Source: Pseudomonadota bacterium (GTDB lineage: Bacteria > Pseudomonadota > Gammaproteobacteria > Xanthomonadales > Xanthomonadaceae). Taken from it: a stretch of DNA of 6,846 nucleotides. The stretch spans positions 1 through 6,846 of the forward strand of contig JAEXBT010000011.1 of the NCBI GenBank assembly GCA_023393895.1, written 5' to 3'. The notes below the pieces were generated by a model. It was not told the DNA's origin. It did not search any database and saw nothing but the letters and a program-made list of their open reading frames with translations. Positions 1 through 5,697 of the stretch are shown in pieces. Each line of letters begins with the position of its first letter. The first letter of the stretch is position 1. The position numbers and the translations under genes were made by a program.

Positions 1-50
1 GGCAGCGCGATCAGCAGCTGCTGCGACAAGGAGGAGGCGGAATCCGGCAT
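1..50 (-). CDS. yqgE: YqgE/AlgH family protein, N-terminal fragment
   Basis: Only the first 17 residues (M-P-D-S ... QQLLIALP) are inside the window; the gene runs off at base 1. The segment LSQQLLIALP matches the conserved N-terminus of the YqgE/AlgH family (UPF0301), whose members start with a short variable stretch followed by a [HQ]-x-L-[IL]-A-[ML]-P motif. The place also fits: in Xanthomonas and Pseudomonas type genomes yqgE/algH, then ruvX and pyrB, lie next to pilT and pilU. The biochemical role of the family is not settled; the AlgH name comes from alginate regulation in Pseudomonas. The gap to the pilU stop is 54 bp. There is no Shine-Dalgarno sequence before the ATG, but a -10-like hexamer sits six bases upstream, suggesting its own leaderless transcript. 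The identification rests on few residues plus synteny. Confidence 0.72.
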   Translation of the reverse strand, partial: MPDSASSLSQQLLIAL

Positions 51-56
51 GACGCT

Positions 57-62
57 AGTGTA
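57..62 (-). promoter_or_regulatory. candidate -10 box of a leaderless promoter for yqgE
   Basis: On the minus strand the sequence reads TACACT, then six bases (AGCGTC), then the ATG of yqgE. The hexamer matches TATAAT at four of six positions, including the important A at position 2 and T at position 6. A transcript starting six or seven bases downstream would begin at the start codon. No Shine-Dalgarno sequence is present and no good -35 is seen at 16-18 bp. A short GC hairpin (GGCCG 68-72 with CGGCC 82-86) lies just upstream, without a T-run. Confidence 0.42.
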
Positions 63-104
63 GCGCCGGCCGCCTGTCCCCCGGCCAACCCGTTGGGGCG
101 ATGC

Positions 105-1238
105 CTATCGGACCTCGGCGACTTCCACACCGTCCATGCCTTGCGCCAGCGTGCGCGCATCGCCGGAGTTGGACAGCTTGATCTTCAGCCGGACCTCGTT
201 GGCCGAATCGGCGTAGCGCAGCGCGTCGTCATAGGTGATTTCGCCGGCCTGGTAGAGCTCGAACAGGCTCTGGTCGAAGGTCTTCATCCCGAGCTGGGTG
301 GAGTCCTTCATCACCTCCTTCAGCTTGTGGATCTCGCCGTCGCGGATGTAGTCCTGCACCAGCGGGGTGCCGAGCAGGATTTCCATCGCCACCCGACGGC
401 CCTTGCCGTCCACGCGCGGCACCAGCTGCTGCGCGACGACGCCCTTAAGGTTGAGCGACAGGTCCATCAGCAACTGGTTGCGCCGATCCTCGGGGAAGAA
501 GTTGATGATGCGGTCCATCGCCTGGTTGGCGTTGTTGGCGTGCAGCGTGCACAGCACAAGGTGGCCGGTTTCGGCGAAGGCGATCGCGTGGTCCATGCCC
601 TCGCGGGTGCGGATCTCGCCGATCATGATCACGTCCGGCGCCTGGCGCAGGGTGTTCTTCAGCGCGGCCTCCCAGCTGTCGGTGTCCACGCCGACCTCGC
701 GCTGGGTGACGATGCAGCCCTCGTGGCGATGGACGAATTCGATCGGGTCCTCGATGGTGATGATGTGGCCGGTCGAATTCTTGTTGCGGTGCCCGATCAT
801 CGCGGCCAGCGAGGTCGTCTTGCCGGTGCCGGTGGCGCCGACGAAGATGATGATGCCGCGCTTGGTCATCGCCAGTTGCTTGATCACCGGCGGCAGGTTG
901 AGCTCATCCACCGTCGGGATCTTGGTCTCGATCCGGCGCAGCACCATGCCCACCTGGTTGCGCTGGTAGAACGCGCTGACGCGGAAGCGGCCCACGCCAG
1001 CAAGCCCGATCGCGAAGTTGCATTCGTGGGTCTTCTCGAATTCCTCGCGTTGCGGCGGCGTCATCACCGACAACACCAGGTCGCGGCTCTGCTGCGGGGT
1101 GAGCGGCGATTCGGTGACCGGGGCCAGGGTGCCGTTGACCTTCATCGACGGCGGCATGCCGGCGGTGATGAACAGGTCGGAGGCGCGCTGGGCGGCCATC
1201 AGCTTGAGCAGCGAGGTGAATTCGGTGGGCGTGGTCAT
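105..1238 (-). CDS. pilU: Type IV pilus retraction ATPase PilU
   Basis: A 377-residue hexameric secretion-type ATPase (GspE/PilT superfamily) that works at the cytoplasmic base of the type IV pilus and assists PilT in pulling pili in during twitching. An N-terminal PAS-like domain (about 1-110) is followed by the RecA-like ATPase core with the Walker A motif GATGTGKTT (134-142), the Asp box IEDPIEFVH (162-170), Walker B IMIGEIR with catalytic Glu208, and the His box TGHLVLCTLH (224-233). The PilU type is shown by DLFITAGMPPSMKVNG near the N-terminus, by the C-terminal tail beyond residue 345, and by LVQDYIRDGE where PilT has AIRNLIRE. The ATG at 1238 is chosen because AGGAG lies six bases before it; an in-frame GTG at 1256 would place that AGGAG inside the gene. 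It follows pilT after 40 bp and is presumably co-transcribed. Confidence in identity is high. Confidence 0.95.
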   Translation of the reverse strand: MTTPTEFTSLLKLMAAQRASDLFITAGMPPSMKVNGTLAPVTESPLTPQQSRDLVLSVMTPPQREEFEKTHECNFAIGLAGVGRFRVSAFYQRNQVGMVLRRIETKIPTVDELNLPPVIKQLAMTKRGIIIFVGATGTGKTTSLAAMIGHRNKNSTGHIITIEDPIEFVHRHEGCIVTQREVGVDTDSWEAALKNTLRQAPDVIMIGEIRTREGMDHAIAFAETGHLVLCTLHANNANQAMDRIINFFPEDRRNQLLMDLSLNLKGVVAQQLVPRVDGKGRRVAMEILLGTPLVQDYIRDGEIHKLKEVMKDSTQLGMKTFDQSLFELYQAGEITYDDALRYADSANEVRLKIKLSNSGDARTLAQGMDGVEVAEVR

Positions 1239-1244
1239 CGTCAA

Positions 1245-1249
1245 CTCCT
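1245..1249 (-). promoter_or_regulatory. Shine-Dalgarno AGGAG of pilU
   Basis: AGGAG followed by a six-base spacer (TTGACG) and the ATG at 1238. It is the clearest ribosome-binding site in the window and decides the pilU start against the GTG at 1256. Its presence contrasts with yqgE, pdxH and aroK, which have none. Confidence 0.8.
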
Positions 1250-1256
1250 GGCGCAC

Positions 1257-1270
1257 GCGGCGGTCGCCGC
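1257..1270 (-). other. small GC hairpin between pilT and pilU
   Basis: GCGGC at 1257-1261 pairs with GCCGC at 1266-1270 across a four-base loop, eight bases past the pilT stop codon and seven bases upstream of the pilU Shine-Dalgarno. No T-run follows, so it is unlikely to be a terminator. It could modulate relative pilT/pilU expression or mRNA stability, or be a chance product of the high GC content. Confidence 0.25.
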
Positions 1271-1278
1271 ATCACGCA

Positions 1279-2316
1279 TCAATCGAACAGCTTCTTGTCC
1301 TTGGCGTACTCGCGCGCCTGGTGCTTGCTGATCTGGCTGCGCGCGACCAGGTCCTGCAGGTGCTGGTCGAGCGTCATCATCCCGTACTGCTGGCCGGTCT
1401 GGATCGCCGAATACATCTGCGCCACCTTGTCCTCGCGGATCAGGTTGCGGATGGCGGGGATGCCGACCATGATCTCCCACGCCGCGGTGCGGCCGCCGCC
1501 GATCTTCTTCAGCAGCGCCTGCGCGATCACCGCGCGCAGCGATTCCGACAGCATCGAGCGCACCATCGGCTTCTCGCCGGCGGGGAACACGTCGATGATG
1601 CGGTCGATGGTCTTGGCCGCGCTCGAGGTATGCAGGGTGCCGAACACCAGGTGACCGGTCTCGGCCGCGGTCAGCGCCAAGCGGATGGTCTCGAGGTCGC
1701 GCAGTTCGCCGACCAGGATGTAGTCCGGGTCCTCGCGCAACGCCGAGCGCAGGGCCTCGTTGAAGCCGTGGGTATCGCGGTGGACCTCGCGCTGGTTGAT
1801 CAGGCACTTCTGCGACTGGTGCACGAACTCGATCGGATCCTCGACCGAGAGGATGTGGCCGTACTCGTTCTTGTTGATGTGGTCGAGCATCGCCGCCAGC
1901 GTGGTCGACTTGCCCGAACCGGTCGGCCCGGTCACCAGGATCAGGCCCTGCGGCTGGTTCACCAGTTCGCGGAACAGCGGCGGGCAGCCGAGCTGGTCGA
2001 GCGTCAGCACTTCCGACGGAATGGTGCGGAACACCGCGCCGGCGCCACGGTTGTGGTTGAAGGCATTGACGCGGAAGCGCGCCAGGCCGGGGATCTCGAA
2101 GGAGAAGTCGGTCTCGAGGAATTCCTCGTAGTCGCGGCGCTGCTTGTCCGACATGATGTCGTAGATCAGGCCGTGCACCGTCTTGTGTTCCAACGGTGGA
2201 ATGTTGATCCGGCGCACGTCGCCATCGACGCGGATCATCGGCGGCAGGCCGGCCGACAGATGCAGGTCCGACGCCTTGTTCTTGACCGAGAACGCCAGCA
2301 GCTCAGCGATATCCAT
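1279..2316 (-). CDS. pilT: Type IV pilus retraction ATPase PilT
   Basis: A 345-residue hexameric ATPase that drives type IV pilus retraction (twitching, DNA uptake, surface sensing) from the inner face of the cytoplasmic membrane. An N-terminal PAS-like domain (about 1-100, beginning MDIAELLAFSVKNKASDLHL) precedes the ATPase core: Walker A GPTGSGKST (130-138), Asp box VEDPIEFVH (158-166), Walker B LVGELRD with Glu204, His box TGHLVFGTLHT (220-230), and the PilT hallmark AIRNLIRE (288-295), needed for retraction. Length matches the family (about 344-345). The frame is open upstream to 2484, but those 56 extra residues are unlike PilT; the ATG at 2316 gives the canonical N-terminus and is preceded by a GGGGAA Shine-Dalgarno-like run (2321-2326). 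It heads the pilT-pilU unit and diverges from proC. Confidence 0.97.
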   Translation of the reverse strand: MDIAELLAFSVKNKASDLHLSAGLPPMIRVDGDVRRINIPPLEHKTVHGLIYDIMSDKQRRDYEEFLETDFSFEIPGLARFRVNAFNHNRGAGAVFRTIPSEVLTLDQLGCPPLFRELVNQPQGLILVTGPTGSGKSTTLAAMLDHINKNEYGHILSVEDPIEFVHQSQKCLINQREVHRDTHGFNEALRSALREDPDYILVGELRDLETIRLALTAAETGHLVFGTLHTSSAAKTIDRIIDVFPAGEKPMVRSMLSESLRAVIAQALLKKIGGGRTAAWEIMVGIPAIRNLIREDKVAQMYSAIQTGQQYGMMTLDQHLQDLVARSQISKHQAREYAKDKKLFD

Positions 2317-2361
2317 CCATTTCCCCGTTTCCCGGCCCGCCCCGAAGCCGTCGCAGCCGGC

Positions 2362-2391
2362 AGAATACCCACATCGCCTCCGGTTTGGCAC
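2362..2391 (-). promoter_or_regulatory. candidate sigma-70 promoter of pilT
   Basis: On the minus strand GTGCCA (2386-2391, four of six matches to TTGACA) is followed after 18 bp by TATTCT (2362-2367, four of six matches to TATAAT). Transcription would begin near 2355 and leave a leader of about 38 bases that contains the pilT ribosome-binding site. Predicted by eye in a GC-rich gap where A/T-rich hexamers are scarce; not proven. Confidence 0.35.
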
Positions 2392-2477
2392 CCGAGTGCG
2401 CGTTGCGCCCCCACCAACGTGGCCCCACGGCGAGCCGGACCCCAAGGCAGCGGAGACCGTGACGCGCAATCCGCAGG

Positions 2478-2506
2478 TCGGCACGGCGTCACCAAAGCCT
2501 TATGCT
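2478..2506 (+). promoter_or_regulatory. candidate sigma-70 promoter of proC
   Basis: TCGGCA (2478-2483, four of six matches to TTGACA), a 17-bp spacer and TATGCT (2501-2506, four of six matches to TATAAT). The start of transcription would be near 2513, giving a leader of about 20 bases that shows no Shine-Dalgarno sequence before the proC ATG at 2533. Prediction by eye only. Confidence 0.35.
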
Positions 2507-2512
2507 GAGGCT
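2496..2512. repeat. inverted repeat around the proC -10 box
   Basis: AGCCT (2496-2500) and AGGCT (2508-2512) form a perfect 5-bp inverted repeat separated by seven bases, and the putative -10 hexamer TATGCT lies in the spacer. A repressor site over the promoter would look like this, but five-base arms are short enough to arise by chance. Confidence 0.25.
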
Positions 2513-2532
2513 CCGTTGCCGCGATCCCGCAC

Positions 2533-3375
2533 ATGAATTCCCCTGCCAACGCCATCGCACACACGCACCTCGCCTTCATCGGGGGCGGCAACATGGCGCG
2601 CAGCCTGATCGGCGGGCTGGTCGCGGCCGGCGCCGACCCGGCTTCGATCAGCGTGGCCGAACCCGTCGAGGCGCTGGCTGAGGCGCTGGCACGCGATTTC
2701 GGCGTGCAGGTGTCGGCCGAGGCGGCGACCGCGGCTGCCGGCAAGCAGGCCTGGGTGCTCGCGGTCAAGCCGCAGGTCATGCGCGAAGTCTGCGAGGCAC
2801 TCGCGCCGCTGGCGGAGACCTGGCAGCCGCTGGTGGTGTCGATCGCCGCGGGAATCACCGCCGCGCAGATCGAGCGCTGGCTGGGGGGCAATGCCGCCGT
2901 GGTGCGCTGCATGCCGAACACGCCAGCCCTGCTCGGCGCCGGGGTGACCGGCCTGTACGCGAACGCGCGGGTCGATGCCGGCGGCCGCGACATCGCCCAG
3001 TCCCTGCTCGCCAGCGCAGGCCGTACGGTGTGGATCGATGACGAATCGCTGATGGACGCGGTCACCGCCGTCTCCGGCAGTGGGCCGGCCTACGTTTTCC
3101 TGCTTGCCGAGGCGATGCAGGCAGCTGGCGAGGCCGAGGGCCTGCCGGCCGACGCTGCGCGCACGCTGACCGTACAAACCCTGCTGGGCGCGGCGCGCAT
3201 GCTGGATGCCGACGACACCCCGGCCGCCGAGTTGCGCCGGCGCGTCACCTCACCGAACGGCACCACCCAGGCGGCGATCGAGCGCTTCGAACAGGATGGC
3301 TTCCGCGACATCGTGGCGCGCGCGGTGCATGCCGCGCGGGTCCGGGGCGCGGAACTCGCCGCCGCCAGCGACTAG
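2533..3375 (+). CDS. proC: Pyrroline-5-carboxylate reductase
   Basis: A 280-residue cytoplasmic enzyme that reduces 1-pyrroline-5-carboxylate to L-proline with NAD(P)H, the last step of proline synthesis. The Rossmann dinucleotide-binding loop FIGGGNMA is at 15-22, VKPQ at 78-81, the MPNTP segment at 127-131, and the family signature region AVSGSGPAYVF at 179-189; the C-terminal dimer domain carries RRRVTSPNGTT at 235-245. Length is normal (about 270-280). The ATG at 2533 is the only sensible start, since the same frame has a stop at 2506 and no start codon between. No Shine-Dalgarno is visible, so initiation is weak or uses a short leader. The gene diverges from pilT across 216 bp and is followed after 10 bp by a lipoprotein gene likely in the same transcript. 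Confidence 0.96.
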   Translation: MNSPANAIAHTHLAFIGGGNMARSLIGGLVAAGADPASISVAEPVEALAEALARDFGVQVSAEAATAAAGKQAWVLAVKPQVMREVCEALAPLAETWQPLVVSIAAGITAAQIERWLGGNAAVVRCMPNTPALLGAGVTGLYANARVDAGGRDIAQSLLASAGRTVWIDDESLMDAVTAVSGSGPAYVFLLAEAMQAAGEAEGLPADAARTLTVQTLLGAARMLDADDTPAAELRRRVTSPNGTTQAAIERFEQDGFRDIVARAVHAARVRGAELAAASD

Positions 3376-3385
3376 GCAGCTTCCG

Positions 3386-3871
3386 ATGACCGCCCGCCAC
3401 CTCACGCTTCCTTTCCTGTTCGCCCTGGTGATGGCCGGCGCCTGCAGCCGCACACCGCTACCCGAGCCTGCGCTGCCGCCGGCCGCGAATGCCCCCCTCC
3501 AACCCGAGCGCGCCACCCTCGATGGCCTGCAGCTGGAGGCGCGCCTGATCGACGTGCAATCCCTGCCGGCGCCGATGGCCGCGCGCCATGGCATCGCCCA
3601 GGCGGAGAACCGCTGGATGCTGCTGCTCACCATCCGCGATGCCGCGGGCAACGGGGTCCCCGCCGATGCCGTGCAGCTGGAAGCGCGCCACGGCGACCTG
3701 CTCACCCCCGTGCGTCCGTTGGCGCTGCGCCCGATCGCGGTGGGCGGCATGAACGACTGGATCGGCACACTGGATGCGAAACCGCCGGCGACGGTGAACA
3801 TCGAGATCGACGCGCGGCATGGCGCAGCCAGCATGCGGATGCGCTTCAGCCGCGACCTGATGCCCCACTGA
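3386..3871 (+). CDS. Predicted DUF4426-like lipoprotein
   Basis: A 161-residue protein of unknown function. The N-terminus (MTARHLTLPFLFALVMAGAC) is a short basic stretch, a hydrophobic segment and a Cys20 in an A-G-A-C lipobox, so it is probably a lipoprotein; Ala at -3 is less usual than Leu. A proline/alanine-rich linker (about 23-40) leads to a single domain (about 44-158) with alternating beta-type segments, including ARHGIAQAENRWMLLLTIRD, a GMNDWIGTL motif (121-129), PPATVNIEI, and MRMRFSRDL near the end. This pattern resembles, from memory, the DUF4426 family found near proC in xanthomonads and elsewhere in pseudomonads; a profile search is needed to confirm. It begins 10 bp after proC with only a weak AGG upstream, suggesting coupling to proC. 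The last 26 bases overlap the opposing substrate-binding protein gene. The gene is real by codon bias; the family call is moderate. Confidence 0.6.
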   Translation: MTARHLTLPFLFALVMAGACSRTPLPEPALPPAANAPLQPERATLDGLQLEARLIDVQSLPAPMAARHGIAQAENRWMLLLTIRDAAGNGVPADAVQLEARHGDLLTPVRPLALRPIAVGGMNDWIGTLDAKPPATVNIEIDARHGAASMRMRFSRDLMPH

Positions 3872-4673
3872 GCACCCGACCGCGACCCGCCTGCCAGTCG
3901 CGGATGATCGCGGCCAGCGCCGCCACGCCATCGGTCAATGCGGCCGGTCCCGGCTGCAGGATGAGGGGTGACTTCACCTCGTGCAGCTCGCCCGTGCGCA
4001 CCGCCGGGATCGCGTCCCATCCCGGCCGGGCAGCGACCTTCTCCGGCCGGAACTTCTTGCCGCACCAGCTGCCGATGATGATGTCGGGCGCACGTCGCAC
4101 CACTTCGCCCGCATCCTCCAGGATCCGTCCTTTCGCCAGCGGTTCGGCGGCGCGCTCCGGAAAGATGTCGACGCCACCGGCAATCGCGATCAGTTCGCTG
4201 ACCCAGCGGATGCCGGTGATCGGCGGATCGTCCCATTCCTCGAAATACACCTTCGGGCGCGCTGACGATTGCGAGGAAGCCTCGGCGATGTCCTCGAGCC
4301 CCTGCTGCAACGCCGCCGCGTACGCCTCGGCCCGTGCGCCCTGCCCCACCAGCGCGCCGAGCCGGCGGATGTAGTCGAGGATGCCGTCCACGCCGCGATG
4401 GTTGCTGATCCACACCTCCACCCCGCGCCGCACCAGTTCGGCGGCGATGTCGGCTTGGATGTCGGAAAAGCCGATCGCCATGTCCGGCTTGAGCTTGAGG
4501 ATTTCCCCGATCTTGGCGCTGGTGAAGGCACTGACCTTGGGCTTCTCGCGACGCGCGATGGCCGGGCGCACAGTGAACCCGCTGATGCCGACGATGCGAT
4601 CCTGCATGCCGAGCGCGTACAGGGTTTCGGTCGGCTCCTCGGTCAGGCAGACGATGCGACGCGGACCGGTCAT
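3846..4673 (-). CDS. BtuF/FepB-like substrate-binding domain protein without signal peptide
   Basis: A 275-residue protein of the periplasmic-binding-protein fold of the cobalamin/siderophore class (COG0614, BtuF-like). The N-lobe begins RIVCLTEEPTETLYALG (6-22) and has VGISGFT (28-34), KIGEILKLKPDMAIGFSDIQ (54-73) and a long linker helix; the C-lobe has KVYFEEWDDPP (141-151), ELIAIAGGVDIFPE (160-173), APDIIIGSWCGKKF (195-208) and PLILQPGPA (236-244). Proteins like this are often labelled cobalamin-binding. Unlike true BtuF it has no signal peptide or lipobox: the chosen ATG overlaps the upstream stop as ATGA, and the 20 extra codons available upstream are not a signal sequence. No ABC permease or ATPase is nearby. 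It is the last gene of the coupled pdxH operon. Inference: a cytosolic binder or sensor of a metal chelate or corrinoid, ligand unknown. Confidence 0.75.
   Translation of the reverse strand: MTGPRRIVCLTEEPTETLYALGMQDRIVGISGFTVRPAIARREKPKVSAFTSAKIGEILKLKPDMAIGFSDIQADIAAELVRRGVEVWISNHRGVDGILDYIRRLGALVGQGARAEAYAAALQQGLEDIAEASSQSSARPKVYFEEWDDPPITGIRWVSELIAIAGGVDIFPERAAEPLAKGRILEDAGEVVRRAPDIIIGSWCGKKFRPEKVAARPGWDAIPAVRTGELHEVKSPLILQPGPAALTDGVAALAAIIRDWQAGRGRVLSGASGRG
3880..3903 (+). terminator. hairpin after the proC-lipoprotein unit, possible weak terminator
   Basis: CCGCGAC (3880-3886) and GTCGCGG (3897-3903) form a perfect 7-bp stem with a ten-base loop, starting eight bases after the lipoprotein stop codon. 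No T-run follows, so intrinsic termination would be inefficient. It lies inside the C-terminal codons of the opposing substrate-binding protein gene, where the constraint could also be purely coding. Confidence 0.28.
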
Positions 4674-5026
4674 GGCGCGGTGTCCGGCAAGGGGAACAGC
4701 GCCTCGTCGACAAACACCGCCGGCACTTCCCACGGGTGGTGCGCGTGCACGCCCTCACGCAGCAGTCGTTCGAGCCGGGCGACGTCGCGCGGTATGGCGA
4801 ACTCGATGCGCACGCTGTCGACGCGACTCAATTCACCCGCCAAGCCTGCGGTGGGGTTCGCGTCTGGCCCGGGGCGGAACTGCTCGGTGACCTGCGGCGT
4901 CATCCACATCGCCTCGCTGTAGCCACCCATCGCCAGATCATCGGTGGCGACGATGCCCGCCACCAGCGCCTCGACATGCGACGCGGGCACGAACACGGTG
5001 ACGCGGTAAACCGGCGCCAGCCGCAT
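4670..5026 (-). CDS. Standalone YqfO/CutA-like (PII-fold) small protein
   Basis: A 118-residue protein without signal peptide or membrane segment. It follows the pattern of the small domain inserted in Nif3/YqfO proteins and also found alone in many bacteria: YRVTVFVPASHVEALV at 7-22, MGGYSEAMW at 33-41, EQFRPG at 48-53, a GEL segment at 64-66, then VRIEFAIP at 72-79 and HHPWEVPAVFV at 96-106. The domain has a CutA/PII-like ferredoxin fold that usually forms trimers; its function is unknown, though metal binding has been considered because of the CutA likeness. Here the usual family GNYD/CCW pattern reads GGYSEAMW. The start ATG shares its A with the pdxH stop (TAATG), and its stop overlaps the next start (ATGA), so it is expected to be made in step with both neighbours. 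The family call is by recalled motif pattern. Confidence 0.68.
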   Translation of the reverse strand: MRLAPVYRVTVFVPASHVEALVAGIVATDDLAMGGYSEAMWMTPQVTEQFRPGPDANPTAGLAGELSRVDSVRIEFAIPRDVARLERLLREGVHAHHPWEVPAVFVDEALFPLPDTAP

Positions 5027-5628
5027 TACGGGTAGAGCATCCGCTTCGACCAGCGGCCATCGGCGCCGCGCTCGTGCAGCCAGCGTTCGTGCAGGCGGAA
5101 GCGCGCACCGTGCCAGAACTCGATCGCGTGCGGCACCACCCGGCTGCCGGTCCAGTCCGGCGGACGCGGGACATCGACGCCCTCGAAGCGGCGCTCGACC
5201 TCGGCGATGCGCGCTTCGAACGTCTCGCGCGAATCGAGCGTGCGCGACTGCTCCGAGGCCCACGCGCCGACCTGGCTCATGCGCGGCCGCGACGCGAAGT
5301 AGGCATCGGCTTCGGCATCATCAACCCGCTCGACCGCGCCCTCGATCCGCACCTCCACGCCGGCCTCGCCCAGGTGCGGCCACCAGAACAGCAACGCGGC
5401 GTGCGGGTTGGCGGCCAGTTCGGCGCCCTTGCGGCCATCGGTATGGCTGTAGAAGACGAAGCCACGCGCGTCGAAGGCCTTGAGCAGCACGATGCGCGCG
5501 GATGGACGGCCCCGCGCATCGGCAGTGGCCAGCGTCATGCCGGTGGCATCCGCTTCCACGCTGTTGGCGGCATCGAACAGGCGGGTGAAGGTGTCGAGGG
5601 CTTCCTGCAGCACGGGATCGGTGTTCAT
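5026..5628 (-). CDS. pdxH: Pyridoxamine/pyridoxine 5'-phosphate oxidase
   Basis: A 200-residue FMN enzyme that oxidises pyridoxamine or pyridoxine 5'-phosphate to pyridoxal 5'-phosphate with O2, in vitamin B6 synthesis and salvage; it acts as a cytoplasmic dimer. Split-barrel FMN-binding motifs are [13 protein letters not shown] (41-53), [13 protein letters not shown] (56-68) and LLFWWPHL (79-86); then [16 protein letters not shown] (113-128), IEFWHG (169-174) and the substrate-contact RLHERW (178-183), ending RMLYP. E. coli PdxH is 218 residues and has an N-terminal segment with Arg14 and Tyr17 near the active site; that segment is missing here, as I recall for xanthomonad PdxH. In-frame sequence upstream of 5628 is not PdxH-like. 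No Shine-Dalgarno precedes the ATG, but GACAAT stands six bases upstream. It heads an operon with the two overlapping genes downstream and diverges from aroK over 75 bp. Confidence 0.94.
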   Translation of the reverse strand: MNTDPVLQEALDTFTRLFDAANSVEADATGMTLATADARGRPSARIVLLKAFDARGFVFYSHTDGRKGAELAANPHAALLFWWPHLGEAGVEVRIEGAVERVDDAEADAYFASRPRMSQVGAWASEQSRTLDSRETFEARIAEVERRFEGVDVPRPPDWTGSRVVPHAIEFWHGARFRLHERWLHERGADGRWSKRMLYP

Positions 5629-5634
5629 GCCGGC

Positions 5635-5640
5635 ATTGTC
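5635..5640 (-). promoter_or_regulatory. candidate -10 box of a leaderless promoter for pdxH
   Basis: On the minus strand GACAAT is followed by six bases (GCCGGC) and the pdxH ATG. It matches TATAAT at four of six positions but lacks the first T. Spacing to the start codon equals that seen at aroK and yqgE. No Shine-Dalgarno and no convincing -35 are present. Confidence 0.33.
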
Positions 5641-5668
5641 GCGCGCCGCGGCGCCCGCTGCACAGCGA

Positions 5669-5697
5669 GAGGCAGCGTCGGGCGAAGGCGTTAGGAT
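5669..5697 (+). promoter_or_regulatory. candidate leaderless promoter of aroK
   Basis: TAGGAT (5692-5697, four of six matches to TATAAT) is followed by six bases (GCGCGC) and the aroK ATG at 5704, so transcription would begin at the start codon. A weak -35, GAGGCA (5669-5674, three of six matches), lies 17 bp upstream. No Shine-Dalgarno sequence is present although the start codon itself is firmly fixed by homology. Confidence 0.45.

Noticed and set aside
68..86. Hairpin GGCCG/CGGCC between pilU and yqgE as a terminator
   Set aside because: Only five base pairs with a nine-base loop and no T-run; such stems are common by chance in DNA this GC-rich.
93..1331. Long plus-strand open frame (412 codons) opposite pilU
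   Set aside because: It is antisense to a clear pilU, its residues are low in complexity (rich in H, R, A, V, L, D) and it matches no family I know. Long antisense frames are expected in GC-rich genes.
2386..2400. Possible sigma-54 promoter (TGGCAC followed by GTGCG) on the plus strand toward proC
   Set aside because: The GG and GC elements are 11 instead of 12 bases apart, and sigma-54 promoters tolerate no change of this spacing; the site also points away from pilT.
2317..2484. N-terminal extension of PilT by 56 residues
   Set aside because: The added sequence is arginine/glycine-rich and unlike any PilT; the ATG at 2316 gives the standard N-terminus and has a plausible ribosome-binding site.
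1018..2508. Plus-strand open frame of 496 codons opposite pilT and the start of pilU
   Set aside because: Mirror frame of pilT codon bias; it spans two real genes and the gap, with no recognisable domain or ribosome-binding site.
4671..4733. Longer start for the substrate-binding protein that might supply a signal peptide
   Set aside because: The extra 20 residues (MGSAGGVCRRGA...) lack a hydrophobic core and lie inside the upstream coupled gene.
3250..4758. Minus-strand open frame of 502 codons through the lipoprotein and the substrate-binding protein genes
   Set aside because: It is an arginine-rich shifted reading of the substrate-binding gene joined to antisense of the lipoprotein and proC genes.
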